Positions 24,777-38,875 are shown, counted from the stretch's first letter. The stretch: DNA of 64,000 bases from Numida meleagris (GCF_002078875.1 NC_034409.1:65692583-65756582), one strand, 5' to 3'. The notes: generated by a model from the letters alone, not told the origin. Program-made: numbers and translations.

Positions 24777-27700
24777 TGATACTTTGAAGGCTAAACATAC
24801 ATCTATTTCTTTTGTAGATTAAGTTTAGCAGAGTTGCACTCATGGGTGGTATGTGTTGAGGAAGGAGCCTACCTTTAGCTGAGTCTGTAGGAGCTTCACT
24901 GTCACAGTCTGACACACTTCACTGTCTGCTGAAGACAGTTATTTGCGCATCTGATGTTATTAAAATGCCCATGAAAACATTTTATATATTTTGGAGCTTT
25001 TTAGTTCTACATTAACTTCACACAATGAATGACCATAGTTATAATTCTAGCTGGACCTGATCTTACTCAGCTGGACCAGCAAAATATGCAGCTCTCATTT
25101 TCAGCTTTGGAAATTCAGAGCATCAGTGCCAAAAACCTGAGGTTTTCTCTTGCAGCGATACTTGGTTGGACTGGTGGGTACACTGTGGCAGGTGTGTGCT
25201 GCTCTTGTGATGCTGCAAAGTGGGCTGCTGCACCAGCACCTTGCATGGGTGGAGAGGCTTCAGGTTATACAAGATTTATGTTGTTAATATTGAGTTACAT
25301 TAAAGAAGCAATGCAGATTCAGCCTCCACTGCATCTGCCATACAGTTATCTAGATCAAAACGTGCAGCTACTAGACATTCTGAGTTTTGTCAGCACGGGT
25401 ATTTGCAAAATAAGAGGAAGATAGCCTGCTGTGATCTTGAGCCAGTGGTTGCTATTGAGCTTTCACTGAACATTAACTTCTGTTGTGACTTTTCAAACAT
25501 ATTTAGCAAAAGCTGATCATGCAAGCTTGAGCTATTGATAGTAATGTAGATCTGCTACTGTTTACTCCTGCCAACTCTTCCTATAGGTATTGTTTGATTG
25601 TGTTTCAGTGTCAGGGTGATGAGTACCTGTGAATTGTGCTCTGTCTGATGTCAAGTGGTTTCATTTGCCTTTCCGGAAAAAGACATCTTTTGGTGCTGGT
25701 GGTAACTGTTAGCCATTTACTGCTAAACGTGTTTTTTCTTGTTATCATACTCTACAGTGTTAGTTAGATGGTCAAATTTAGTAGTCCCTTTCCACAAACT
25801 AGAGCAAATCATTTTGATATCAATGGGTTTTGATGTAACTAGTGGAAAATTTGGATCCTGTACTCTTGCTCAACGGTCAAACGGCTGAAGTCCACCTAAA
25901 GACTCATGTTATCACCAGAAATGTAAATAAAGGAGCTGGGAGTCACGAGGCTGAATGAAGGATGACAGGTCAGCATCTTGGGCACTCCCAGGTGATGGCA
26001 TGAGGAAATCCTAGAGGGCACTTTCAGACTCTGAATCTAGCAGTATCATAAATTAGTTAACACAGTAAACTAGTGAGTTAAACTAGTCGCTCTCTATGGT
26101 ATGTGAGATCAGAGCAGTGTGAAGTCTTACCAAGCAATTTCTTGTGCCCCAGGCTGGAGAGGACAGGTAAGGCAGCCTATATTTGTACCCAGGAAGCTTA
26201 CTATGTAAGTCCTGTACTCTTTTCCCATGGAGCAGTTGCACTGACTGCAGCCACATAATCTATGAGTTGAGCATTACTGAGGATTCAGTGTCATAGTTCC
26301 ACTGTAATTAATGTTGAAGAGTGTTAAAACTACAGTATTGTAGGTGCGAGTAATTAATTAATTAAACTTCATCTTCATAATGGGCAACATATATTTCCTT
26401 ATTATTTGAATTCTCAAAGACGATGTGGCTTTGAAACCAGTAGATCTGAATTTTACTAACCTTGCCAAGATGTATTTGGAAAGAATCCTTTTGAATGACA
26501 AGACACTAAAATTCCACACTTACTTAGAACAGCTTGATTGTTACAGGAAAGCACAGAGCTGTGCAATAAAATTAACACTGTTTGAAGTCAGTTCCTCAGA
26601 AAGTGTTATGAAATCTGAGAGGAAGTTTTAAAGTGATTTTTTTTTTTTTAAAGGAAGTGTTGAACTTCTCAGTCCTGTGCCTTTTTATTTGTGCATTTCA
26701 CCTCAGTGAGAGTAGGAGCTGAGAAAGTGCAGCCGAAGCCCAAAGGATTAATGAAAGGGAGGAAAAGGCAATTCTCTCTTCTGTTTGAGTACATTGGTGT
26801 CTTTCTTCAGAGCTAGTGATGAATGTGAAAACTATAAAGACTAAGTGAGAAACTAAGAAGCTGGGACTTGAGAGAAAGAGCTACTTCCCAAAAGGACAGT
26901 AAAATGAGGAATGCTCTGTCAGTGAAGCTGCTGCAAGCAAAGTAGCAGTGAGCTTAAAAAAAATAATCTTTTTAAGAAGAAAAAAAAAGCAGGGCCCCAT
27001 TTGTAAAAGCAGGATGATGAAAGCAGGACAGTGGACTTAAAATTGGAAAAAAGAAAAGAAATAAAAGCAAGCCAGGGGCTACATCCTGTCCATAAATGTC
27101 ATATGTTCTTTCAGCCATTTCTGAAGTGCTTTTAGCTCCAGTAAAACAATGGTCCAAAGGACTGAAGACTTTTCCATATTAGTGGAAACTTCACTGAAGT
27201 TAAAAGAAATTCAGTATGAAATTCTTACTAAGTGACTCATCATATTCGGTCATTTCATTAGACCCCAAGACGAAGGAAAAATACCAAGTCTTCTTGTCAT
27301 CTTCTTTTTAGTCCCCTAAAATCAATAGGAATTTTGCTACTTATCTAGCTCTACAAAAAATGGTGGCCTAACGTGCTTCAATGTGTAACCTGAAACCCTG
27401 GTTTATATGTTCACTCATATGAGTAAAAGGTACTGGCAGCAATGTTGCTCCTCTAGTTCCCAGATGCTTGCTGCTTTCCTACTGGCTGCAAAAGAAAAAT
27501 GGAGGTGGGTGAAAAACTTGGTTAGTAGAGAACGTCAGATAGCTGAAGAGACCACAATGACAAAAAGAGAGTGGCAGACGCAGCCAGGCCTGAGACATGC
27601 AGCAATAGTTCTCCCTCAGCTTAGGAACAAGGAAGAATTGCTCCTCCCATCAGCATTCTTCCCTTGAGCGATAACTGCAACCAGCCCTGTGAGTGGCAGT

Positions 27701-28746
27701 GCTCACCGCTGGTTAGTAAATATGCATGAATTGTAATGGCAGGGTGTCCCAGTGCCCTCAGTATGTTGGTCTATGTAAGTGACAACTGATGAGACTTCTC
27801 AACAACCCTGCATGGAAGGAGTCTGAGGTAGTGGATTCAAAACGTCCAGCCTAGGTAATGGCTTAGGGTAGAATCTGTTGTTTGTTTGTTTGGTTTTTTT
27901 TGACCTAGAATGCTGCATGAGAAGAAGACATAAAAAGAGAAATAAAGCATAGGAGAACCAAATTAGGTTAATTCCCAACCTTTTTCAGCCACAGTTGCAA
28001 TGATCCTAGCACAGTAATGTTAACTGGCCTCTTCATGTGTACAGGCATGTTACTTTTCCCATTTACTCTTTAAGAATGAGAATTTGAGTTGATTTTGCTG
28101 AGAGATGGACTCCCAGTTCCAGGAAAGAGTCTTAATGTTCTCCTAGCCCAAAGGTTAAGGCTCTAATCCTTTCCCTGGAGCTAAAACAAGGCAACGATAA
28201 AACTTTCCCACTACTTACAGAATGTAATTGTTTTCAGAATATTTTGAAAAGAATAAAAGTTACAGTTAGAAGTTTCCATTCAGTTCTCTTCCCTATTGGC
28301 TTGGGTGCTGCCATTGTTCTGATTTTTGCAAGTACAAAAAAGATTCTGTAAAAGCATCATATGTCATGACACTAAAGGATTACTGCTATACACAGCTGGG
28401 GAGAAACACCACCCTCTTCCTTCTCTCTGGCATGGTGATAGTACTTACCACATCTGGACTCACTGCCAATTCTTCATCAAGATCCATCCAGGGCAGATAA
28501 GTGCCCTGTCTACCAACAAAGGACAAAGACTGCATGAATATGTGTATATACTAAAGCTTCTCTTGGGTTCCCTTTGTCTGTTACTCTTACTGAAAACAAG
28601 ATTTATAAGGACAACTTAAGTGATAGAAGAAATGACTTTCTGCTTAGGCGGTGTCTAAATATTGTTCCAAGTGTCTCTAGATTACAGTTTTATGTAAGAA
28701 TTTTTCTTTCTTGTTGCTCTGTTTAGATTTTGCTGTTTTTTTTTTC

Positions 28747-28765
28747 TTGTTTGTTTGTTTGTTTG
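28747..28765. repeat. (GTTT)n microsatellite
   Basis: About four to five copies of GTTT directly follow a T-rich run. Confidence 0.85.
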
Positions 28766-30075
28766 CATTTTTATATCTTGATGCTAAGGATACCAAGAAA
28801 GTTCTTGATTAGCTTAGCTGAATCAAAATCAAGTGTGGCTTGGCCATATTCCTTTTAGGACCCTATTATGATAATGTGTCTGGCCTTCTTACACAGCTAA
28901 ATTACTTTGTGGTTTGACTGGTGAAGAAAGAGTCCTGATGTGTTTGCACTGTCAAACTTTTCAACACCATACTGTACATTTCTCCTAAGAGCACTTTTGG
29001 AAAGAAAAACCCCTGTTGCCACGTGGCTAGACTTTAGGCAATTCTTCACAAGAGCAGGCATCATAAAAGTGTTGGAACTGTCTTTTCTGTCTTCTTGAAG
29101 AGTAGAACACAGTCTGAGAGTGTGATTTTATTAAAATATTTAATGTAACTATACAGCTGTTATTTGTTTATGCGAAGAGATAGAGCAACATACTGCAATT
29201 CAACTTAGCATGAACAAAACTGAGCTGTAATATGTCTGCAAAATGCAGCAGAAAGGCCTCTTCTCTCAATGCCATCATCCTGATAATGCCATAAGTTCAA
29301 ACTTAAAATTCTTACTCATAATTTAACTTGTGGATTATTTAGTCTTATTACTGAAATCAATGCATCTTATGGCCTAATTCATCCACTGTTAACATTAACA
29401 GAATTTTAAGCAGCTGAACTGAACTTTTAAAACTATTTTCAATAGCTTTATGTAAAAAAAGAAGTGTAAGGCAACCCCATTAGTCAGGCAGTTAAATCTT
29501 CAGTGTATGGGAATTGTAATACATCTTTGAACCCAGGTACTCCTGGGCCTGGGAGGAGGTGACTTTACTGTGAAGTTGCAGAGTATCAAGGTTCCTATAC
29601 TCTCAGGCATGGACTTGGTCATTTAGAAGGTAATAGCAGTGGATGGATGTTTAATTAGGAGTTTCCAAATTCCAAAGCTTCATATATCGAAACCCAAATC
29701 ATGTTTTGGCAAAAGGTGCTCTCATCATGAGCCAAAATTTTCATTGCACATACTCCATGTACCCATCCTAGCTTTTTCTGAATTTATTGATTAATAAAGA
29801 GTTTAACTATAAACAGAAAAAGAAGGGAAAAAACTTAGGAAATGGGTTGAGTAGTATTCTGCAGGTCTAACAAAGAATATTTAGACCTTAATTTCTCTCG
29901 GATTTCAGTGAGCAGCTTTGCTGGCTGTGAAACAGACTCAGAGATAGCCCTGACTCTTTGTGTAAAAGTGCCTTTTGGGAATACTTTCTTGTTTTTTCAA
30001 AGACGTGTTTAAATACTGTGAAGCTTACTCAGAATAACGGAAAATTTGAGTATCTGTCAGTATGAAAAAGATATT

Positions 30076-30230
30076 TGTAGCTGTGTTGGTCCAAGAGTGC
30101 AAACTGCCAACTTCAGACAGTATAGATAACATGATATCTTTTACTGAACCAAGAATAATTCATGTAATCTCTATATAATAATACATTCAGCTGATGAACT
30201 TCTGGGTCCTCAAGCTCAAATGTTCTGAAA
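30076..30230. repeat. Possible ancient sauropsid interspersed repeat remnant
   Basis: GTAGCTGTGTTGGTC at about 30077 is followed ~50 bp later by GATATCTTTTACTGAACCA. From memory, this pair of motifs in this order (TGTTGGTC, then ATATCTTTTATTGGACCA) recurs in dispersed repeats of turtles, crocodilians and birds. I cannot name the family with certainty. The copy is badly decayed and both boundaries are guesses. Confidence 0.35.
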
Positions 30231-31805
30231 TATTCTTGTTACAATAAAAACGATCACAACGTCTACCTTGTCTACTTAAACACATGTTCAAAATGATGGA
30301 TTAGGGGCTATTTTGGGTGCATTTTTACTGTAGTGCTATCTTAAGTCTCATTTAACTTGCGCAACTGTTTTTAACATTATAAACATGTAGCCATTATGGA
30401 ACGGAACTACCATGTGCTCTCTCTTTCCTCTAGTGACACTTTCAAAGGTGGTGTAATTTACACAGAGAGTGCTGCACGAATGCATTCCTGGTTTACTTTT
30501 ATTTACCAAATGTTATTTTTGTCAACCAGATAAAAGACTTTCAAGAAAAGAACACAGCTTTTGATGAATTTTCTCCAGGAAAAAAAAGGTGGAAAATAGC
30601 TTAAGCCTCTACAAAGCAATTATTATTTGAAGTGTGGTATCTGCAGAGACATACTTCAGTCAATTTTGTGTAGAGGAAAGACTGTGTAAGCAATCACTGC
30701 AATTATCAATCACTACATGATTGATAACATTTGCAGATTCCTAACCTTTAATTGCAAGCTTTTTATTGCTTGTATCAGCAGTTGTTATACATCTGTAGAG
30801 ATGTGTAATAGTAGATCTAGCCTGCAAAGCTTACTGTGACTGTACATGGTCTGCAAGTCTGTTCCACATGGAGTAGAAACTTGGGGCATGAGAAAATAAA
30901 AAGGGCAGAAGTAACTATGGCAGAAGGGAATTCTCAGTTAGTACCATGATGCTTTTACACAGCAGTATTCCCAGACACCAGGCCTTTAGGGGTGGCCAGA
31001 TGTTTACACGCAGCTACAGACCTGGTCTTTCATCCTCAAGTAGTCTCAATGAAGTAAGAGGGCAGTATTGCCTTCTGAATACAAATGGAGTAAAAATAGA
31101 AGTTCTCTCTCTGAGAAAATATTAAAGTTATCTCCCTGAGGACCAGCAGACGTGTGTGACATGCAGATCAGTGCTTAATGTGGAAAGTAGAGAGTTTTCA
31201 CAAAGAATGCAAAACTGGTCTCCACTGTACTAATGGAATTATCATGAGCAGAAGTACCACTGCAGTTTTACTTAAGGTTTCACTGGGGGAGAAGTTTAAA
31301 ACAGCTGCCAGGCCTTCCTTGGAGCCTTCCTAGATGGGAAGATGTGCTGCACCAGAGCATCTCCCCCACCAAGCCTGGTCACTTTGTGGGCTGTGTTGTG
31401 TGGCTCCGGGCCTTCTGGAAGAGTGAGTCTTGCAAGGAGCTTTTGTCACTTCAAGATCACAAAAGACATAACAGTTCTGCTAAGTGGATGATACAAGGCT
31501 GCAAGAATCACAGAGGCCTTTGTAAGGTACTTTGCTTTTTCATCTGAGAATCTCAGAGTACTCATAAATCTGAAGTTCATGGTGACAGTTCTTAAAAAAT
31601 GCATTCCTGCTGAAGGAGAAGACAAAATTATACAGTTTGAGTATTTATTATCTTTGCTACCAAAAGGAGGTTAGAGTCAGGCAATCTGCAGTTAGATTTT
31701 TAATTTTTTTTCCCCAAATTTCAGTGCAAACTGCTCCCGGGATCCTTGTGCATCTAGAAGGACTCAAATGCACCATACGCTCCTTTGTTCTTTGATAATG
31801 GGCTT

Positions 31806-32147
31806 AGAATCACAGAATCATTTGAATTGGGAGGGACCCTTAAAGGTCATCTCATCCAACTCCCCTGCAATGAACAGGGACACCTGCAGCTTGATCAGGG
31901 TTCTCAGAGCCAGGTCCCGCCTGACCTTGAGCATCTCCAGAAGCGGGGATCCGCCACTTCTCTGGGCAACCTGTGCCAGTGCTTCACTACCCTTATAGTA
32001 AAAAACACTTTTCTTATGTCCAATCTAATTCTCCCCTCTTTTAGTTTGAAACCATTTCCTCTTGTCCTGTCCCAGCAGACCCTGTCTGTCTTAAACTGTC
32101 CCAGACCCCTTCTGTCTTAAAGCCCCCCTTTAGATAATGAAAGGACA
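31806..32147 (-). mobile_element. CR1 LINE 3'-end fragment
   Basis: On the plus strand it opens with AATCACAGAATCATTTG and GGGAGGGACC, the 3' end of a minus-strand copy. It continues with CACCTGCAGCTTGATCAGGG and CATCTCCAG, the ORF2 C-terminus (CTCTGGGCAACCTGTGCCAG), and then CTCTTGTCCTGTC. It ends with AGCCCCCCTTTAGATAATGAA, matching the family's usual pattern in this part. The tail is intact and the 5' end truncated, and the coding part is broken. Confidence 0.93.
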
Positions 32148-33010
32148 CTTCTGAATTATTCCTTCTGTTTTAAAGTTGAATGGCAGGGATGCGTACCTCT
32201 ATAGCAATACTTTCTGGTAAATTTTGCAGTGGTGATTAATCTTTGGCACCCTCAGGATGTGCTTCTAATTTATAACATGCAATGATCGCATAATGCACCT
32301 CTGCAGTGTAACAGTGCATGTGTTGCTGTGCAGAAGCCTTTGCTAGGAAGCAAAGAAGAATCAGACAAAACTTTCAGGAGTACAGAAAGACTGCAGCAAT
32401 GATGAAACTGTGACCAAAAAAAAAAAAAAGATCAGGAACAATCCCAAGTGTTGCCACCTATGACATAGGCCTGTTAATGACTGCAGGAGAGCTAGAAGTT
32501 AGAACTCAGCCAAACTCCAAACGAAGCTGTGATCAAGCATGGCGTAAGGAGTAAGTGGGATGCTGGCTATCAGATTTGGCGTTCCTGCTCATCACAGAGA
32601 AGCAGGAGCTTAGCTGTTGAGCAAGAAGCCAAGTTTGGGAGGTAGAAGGAAAAACAACAGCTGCCACAAAGCTGCTAGTTTTTTGGTTATGATCTATACT
32701 GCTCGCTTCTGGGCTTTGGGTGAAGAACCCATGGGGCACCCCTATGTCTGTGGGAAGGGAGCAGACACTGCAGCTAGATATCAGTTTGGCAGCCTGAATG
32801 TGTGCAGCTTCTGAGCTGAATGTGAGACTGAGGAAGGGAGTCTGCCTGGAAAAGCAGCTACTTCTACCTACATTTATTCTGGCTCCTCTCAGTTATCCAT
32901 TCCTAGATAAATTCTTTTAAACATGGTGCCAAAATGGCAAGGTGCTGGTCAGTTTTTGCAAGCTGCCTGAATGACTCACCACATTTCTCAGATTACTGAC
33001 TAAGTATTAC

Positions 33011-33033
33011 AAAAAAAAAAAAAAAAAAAAAAA
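33011..33033. repeat. Poly(A) tract, 23 nt
   Basis: An uninterrupted homopolymer with no adjoining polyadenylation signal or gene-like body. Confidence 0.95.
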
Positions 33034-36000
33034 GCCTAGTGAGATTGAAAGCATTTGGCATGTCTCTGTTGTCATTTTTGTGAATCATAATAGCTCATTT
33101 ATGGCGTCTTTCTGCCTGTGGAACAATTCTTTGGTAGTAGCTGTCAAGATAGATGTATGGCTAAATGCAAGGAGGTGTCACAGCAGTCAGGCTGACTGTG
33201 CTGCAGAGACTACTGCTGCACACACTTCCCAGGTGACGGTGTTGTGGTGAGCATGGCAGACAGGGAAGGAAGTATGGGAGCTGAGGCGTGCAGCAATGCT
33301 GGAGCTTGCAGCCAGGGCTGTGGGAGGATCCCAGAGAATACAAGTGTGTGGTGGATCCACTCCACGTGGAAGCTTCAGTGGAAGGAGTTGAGGGCAGTAG
33401 GGTCTGTTAATGCACTAAACGACACTGGTACACTCACTGTACTACACCCTGCTTCCAGAGGAACATCCACTAGTCAACATAGGGAACTGAGTTGAATGGG
33501 GAAACCCCGTTGTTTCAGTGAAACCCGAGTAGCACTGCGAAGGGGTTTGTGAGGCCTGTCCTCAGGCTGATCATCAGAAGAGCTGGGTACTACTCTTGCT
33601 TAAATGCAAGAGTTTTTGGAGAAGAATATTTTTAGGGTGAAAGGCAGTCTAGTGGCTGCCTACCACAGATCTGGCCCTGCATGTGTTTGCTGTGGATGTG
33701 ATAACATTTTGATGAGGCGGGTCTTTGAAACATGAGGCTGAACTCATAATAGAGGTAGCTTGGGTTGAATTAGAGGGATTTGGGTTGGTGAACAAAGTTC
33801 TACCAGTACAGAAATGAAAAGACTGGCCTTGAGCTCCCTCATTGCTGATTGCAGTAGCCCTTTCATGTAAATATGTGCAGCAGAGGGCACCAGTATGTTA
33901 ATTTGTATCCGGTCATACACTGTCTAAAATGGGATTCACCGATAATATAGTGAGGGCTAAAGGCTAATTAATAGTAACAGCATGCTATTAGAATATATGT
34001 TATTCTTTAGGGAAATAGGTTGATTACTCATAAGTGAATAATTGGTTGTCATCTCTTGTGTGCAACATTCTTTTGAACTTTGAGCTGAATTTTTAAATTA
34101 AGCTCTACTGAGAAATGGAGATGTCAATGAGCAGGTATGGATGCTTCAGCTAGCTTCCAAACTGAAATGGCTGATGAGCTCTTAGCAACTGTTCTGAGTA
34201 CCATTTAATTACAACAGCTGAGGGAAAGATTCTGCTAGTAATAATGTAATTTTATTAGAGGCCTAGAGAGCAGAACTAAAGGACAAAAGGCTATTTGATT
34301 CTTACAGTAAGTATGCAAAACTTGCTAGTTATCAGGGATAAAGGATACGGTTCATGGATGTGAAGTCATAACTTACTTGAAACCCGTTTAATGAGGCATC
34401 TTGACAGGAGTCTCCTATGCAGTCAGGTTGTTTGGAAAGCATGTCAAGATGTTGGCTGGCTAAGAGAACTTTGAGTATGAGACAAAGCCATGAAGAATCT
34501 GGTACAGGTTAGCAGTTTGCATTCAGCAGTCCTTTGGTAACTGGACTTACCATTGTTTCATGATGGCTCTGTATCTTTGTGAAATAGGTTTGCTAGCCTG
34601 TTCTGTAGCAAATGTGCCCAGGTTTCAACAATTCTGTAATAAAAAATATTCCTACAAAGAAACCAAAGAGCAAATAAGCTAATCAAAGACCAGCTCATTA
34701 TAAGCCTCTGCAAGGGCAGCATTCAGAAATAATTCAGGCAACATTCTCTTAAACAGGCCTTTTTTACCCAGAACTGTAATCCAGTGCTGATCTAGGATGG
34801 GAAATCTCTGTCCCTGCCTATTGTTCATTACTATGAAAAGGACAATAAACTATCTGGGGGGGAGGGAGGGGGGAAAATACCAAGCTGGCACCTTTCTCAA
34901 GAATTAAAGGTAGCTTAGTAAAACTGGAAAAAGAATAAGTTTAGAAATTGGTAAATTCGTATGTAAAGAAATTAGAAAGGGGACGTCCTCCTGTGTGGAT
35001 TTTTTCCAGCTCTCATTGTTTTTCTGTTCTTATGTTTATTGAAAATTTCAGTACCTTAATTTATCCTCATAAATCTGTTCAAGACATTTAAGACAATTTT
35101 ATGTCTATAGCACTGTGGTTCTGGCAGAAGTTGGTGACAGAATCCAGTAAATATTATTGAATTTGCATCTCTGCATCACGTTATAACATCTTAGAGTCCT
35201 TTCTTCTCCCTCTGTGACAACTTTTTGTTGTGTGAATGGATACTAGCTTAAATTCTGTGTAGAGAGGTCATTGTTTCAATGAACAATAATTAAGTCCTTA
35301 CTTTCAGCATCCACAGTTCTACACTCCAAAGAGACATATTTGAGTTTCCTTTGTTCATACACGTGTCCTCAGATATATGTTCTCTTTCTTTTCACAGTGG
35401 TTAGCAAAAAGAACTCTCGTTATTCAGAGAGAAAGAGGATGATGAAAATTTCTTAGATAAGAAATGAAAGTATTTTTGTTCACATTACAAGCAAGACCAA
35501 ACTGATCCTTAGTTTCAATCATATCCTTGGAATTCAGTGGATCACACTTACAACTGATACAATTTCAGGAAAAAAGCTCACTGTAAACATGGACAAAAGA
35601 TATGTGTATAATTTTGCCATACTTCATATCAAATTCAGCACAAGAGGCTTTGTCCTCTGTTTGCATGGAAAGTGTCATCACAAACAGCAGTTCAGACTCT
35701 TTACAGCTGAATAGCAAGAGAGATACTAGTCTGTTTCTCAGGAGGTGTGGGAGAAGAGACTTAGACATTTCCTGGTGTGAGGGAGTGGAAAGGAGGAATG
35801 TGTTTGTGTAAAAACAGAGGGAATGATGACAAGTCTGTATTACCCAGCTGAAAGGTCATTTGAGGCCACTCTTACTGGGCATTCTTGAAGAAAAACCCAA
35901 GCTGAACAGATTTTAAAATCCCCTTTGTTAGTATGTTAAAAAATAAAGGTTATTTTTGGAAACAAAGTTGAGCTTTAGGAGTCCAGAATTAAAGGACTAG

Positions 36001-36759
36001 AGGATGGAGTACTGGGGAGAATTTATAGAAATGTTCAGCCCTGTTCTTGAGTTTGTGTTGACTTTGTCAACACTTCTTTTTTTTTTTTTCATGGCAGTTA
36101 CTAGTAATTTCAGTCGTTTATTTAATTAGACCTTGATACGTGCATAGTTTGGAATAGGAAAACATTCATGATGGTTTAATTATGTTTGTAGTTAAACTGT
36201 GATTAGCCAATAATTTTTTTCCTATCTAGGCCCAACTCACTTCCCTTTACTATATTAATTACAAAAGTCTCCCTTTCATATACATGAACGAAACTCCAAT
36301 GGACATTGTAGTAAATGCTGCACCATGTCAGTTAAGGTCTTAATACATAAACTTGTGAGGCAGAGCTGGTTTGAGAAAGGGAGCAGTGTAGTAATTCTGA
36401 TATATTCTTTGTTTCTATGACTCACTAGAATGACCACAAGGGAGTCCTTTAACCTTTTCTGCTCTGGTAACAAGTGAAGTTAACGTATATTTATACTTCT
36501 ACCTGTCCTCAGCTTAATTAAGCTTTACAGATTTCTCTCAACAGCTTTGATCAGTTTATTCAAATGCAAGGCATGACTGAAGAAAAGTCCACTCTTAGTA
36601 TTTACAAGTGCTGAGGTGAATGTTGAGAGATCAAAAAAGGAGAAATGCAGGAGGAACACTACCCAAATCCTGGAAAAAAATGTTCTGCACGTGCACATTC
36701 CCTGTCTGCTTTATCATCCTTACTTTCCCCCCAGGAAAGAAAACTAAGATGTAATGTCA

Positions 36760-36840
36760 AAAAGTAGGATATTTGGCCAATTTATTTTAGAGAAAGAAAG
36801 CAAAATGCTGAAAAGTAGGACAATTCTACAAAAGTAGGAC
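36760..36840. repeat. Three spaced copies of AAAAGTAGGAY
   Basis: AAAAGTAGGA followed by T or C occurs at 36760-36770, 36811-36821 and 36830-36840. I have a vague recollection of similar spaced GGAC motifs at the ends of old non-autonomous DNA transposons, but no family or boundary can be assigned from the sequence alone. Confidence 0.4.
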
Positions 36841-37358
36841 ATCTTACTGCACATTAAGTACCTTTGGCTTATGCATATTGTATCACACTTACTTTACACA
36901 TGCAATTAGTTCCAGTGACTTCAAAGTGGGGCTTCCCGCATGAGCAGAGGAAGGTTTATCCCACATGATAAAGCTGTAGTACCATATGAAAATCAAACAG
37001 GGTCAGAATACGTACTCATCCTGAAAAGAATCTGCATAACAGCTTTTAATGGTTGAGTTAATGTGAAAAAGAAAAATTTGACTAGCACTTAGTTTAGAGA
37101 TGAAATTAGAGGAGAAGAACAAAGTAGCTCAGTGAAGCTGGAGCACGTTACACAGATTAACATTCTAGATCTGAACAGCTAAACATAAGATCAGAGTAGC
37201 AGTGAAGACCTGTGTATTTTATGTGCTCTTAAGGTAAGCATGAGAGTGAAATCATTCCAGTGTTGTCAAAGGGTGAAGAAGACAAAGAATGATGGAAAAA
37301 AAGAGTGAAAGTATTTCATCTTTCTCATTGCTTCTTCATCGTTATTGCATTAGCACAA

Positions 37359-37560
37359 GCATGTCCAAAGTGCAACCTGCAGGCTCCATGCAGCCCGCAC
37401 AGCTCACACCATGGCTGCTCTCTACCCCATGCCATCATGACAGTGGCTCTGCCCCACAGATCAGCCTGGTCTGGCACCTCAGCATCCACTGAACATTCGT
37501 GGACTATTAACCCCATCTGGGCTGAAACCAGGGCATGGGGCACAGTGCAGTGCCACCTCA
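37359..37560. mobile_element. Possible hAT-like DNA transposon remnant
   Basis: GTCCAAAGTGCAACCTGCAG and the following GCAGCCCGCACAGCTC resemble the terminal GTCCAAAGTGCGGCC pattern seen in some hAT (Charlie-type) elements. A 132-codon minus-strand frame covers 37325-37723, but I cannot match it to a transposase. No second inverted terminus or 8-bp target duplication was found. This is a weak call. Confidence 0.22.
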
Positions 37561-38875
37561 AGTGACTGCAAATAAGTTTATGGATTTTCGTACATTGACT
37601 AAAAACAGTCCTGTGAATAGCAAAAATGTGCAGCTGTGCTTTCTGTTTTGATAAAGGAGTTTGAGAATAGGTTTTAAGATTGCCAACGAAATCATCAAAT
37701 TTTTGGTTTATTTGCAACTCCATTTTCTGTCAACATAAATACATTGCAAATTCTCAAATGGACTGTATAGAGTTGCAATCAAAAATCTGATTGTGTCTCT
37801 TTACCAGACTTTTATAAGCCCTGTCTTAACAGAAAGAAATAGCCCCCACTTCAGTCACGCCTTATTCACATCACTGCTTTTTGGTGGTACATGCATCTGT
37901 GAGCAACTATTTTGAAGGATTAAGTACATGAAGAGTAAAATTTCATTAAAAGAGCACCTTGAGAGCTCACTAAGAATTGCAACCACTACCATTGAACCAG
38001 GGTGATGTGTTAGTTCCACAAAAACGTAGTCACATATCCCACTAGTTTTATGCTTTTGTTTCTGCAGGCAGCATGCATCTGGGTTGGACCTCAGAATTCT
38101 GATAGATATTTTTGCCTCCCAGACTTGACTCATTACCTTGCCTTGCCTTGTTTGTGACTGTTAATGTGGACCTGCCTTTGTTGTCACCCTGACTTGTGGG
38201 ACTTCAAGCACTGGCAGGAGTATCGACAGCCCTTGGCTCCCCTGTCATCATCACCTGAGACAGCCCCACTTGTGCAGCTTCCTGGTGCATAGGCCTTTAT
38301 ACAAGTATCACTTTACCTATGCTGTGTCAAAAAATATCCAAAATTTTTGTTTTATCTCCAGAAACTTCTGGTCTCTGCCCTTCTCAGTTGAAAGGGAAAG
38401 CACCGGTCTGCTGATCTGCTGGCCTCTTTAGTACAGGGACTCCTTCAAATACACCTATCTTACCCACATTAAGCAAACAATGTCTTTTAACACTGAAAAC
38501 CTTGTGGGTATTACGCATAATTTCAAACTAATCCTTAACATTATTGGTCTTCTATGTTTCAGACAAGAACACCATCTCTGGCTCCCCTCCTTCCCCAGAG
38601 AGACTTCTGAGGACTGAAGCAGAGCTAGAAATCTAGCATGATATGAAGGCTGCTTTACAACACAACTTCTCAACACCTTTATACCATCCCATTTAAAAAT
38701 TAGATCATACAGACATTTCTGTGATTTTTAGAGTCATGCTGATATGTGAACTGACAGTGCAAAAAGTACATGGGATAGTAAAGGCATATTAATACACACA
38801 AACTTAACATTTCTTCAAAATAAAAAGATCTGCAAGCAGGGCCTGCTTTGTCTGTCTGCCTGAACCAGTGATTTT

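Larger units (their letters stand above)
24777..31805. other. Unique DNA, possible ancient repeat near 30.1 kb
   Basis: This is 7 kb without a supported gene. The 131-codon frame at 25029-25424 (+) has no domain or clear splice context. Simple repeats are T-rich at 26638-26651 and (GTTT)n at 28747-28765. Sequence around 27680-27850 is locally GC-richer without an identifiable feature. A possible old dispersed repeat at 30076-30230 is listed separately. Confidence 0.4.
32148..38875. other. Unique DNA, GC-richer patch at 33.2-33.6 kb
   Basis: No gene is supported. A poly(A) of 13 nt lies at about 32416 and a G-rich run (GGGGGGGAGGGAGGGGGG) near 34856-34873. The stretch 33160-33600 is GC-richer than its surroundings and carries an 83-codon frame (33244-33495, +) without a domain. 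Overlapping frames at 35565-35811 on both strands are mirror images. A possible decayed DNA transposon at 37359-37560 and a triple motif at 36760-36840 are listed separately. Confidence 0.4.

Noticed and set aside
31768..32120. Overlapping plus-strand frames of 76 and 111 codons
   Set aside because: They are antisense readings of the minus-strand CR1 fragment.
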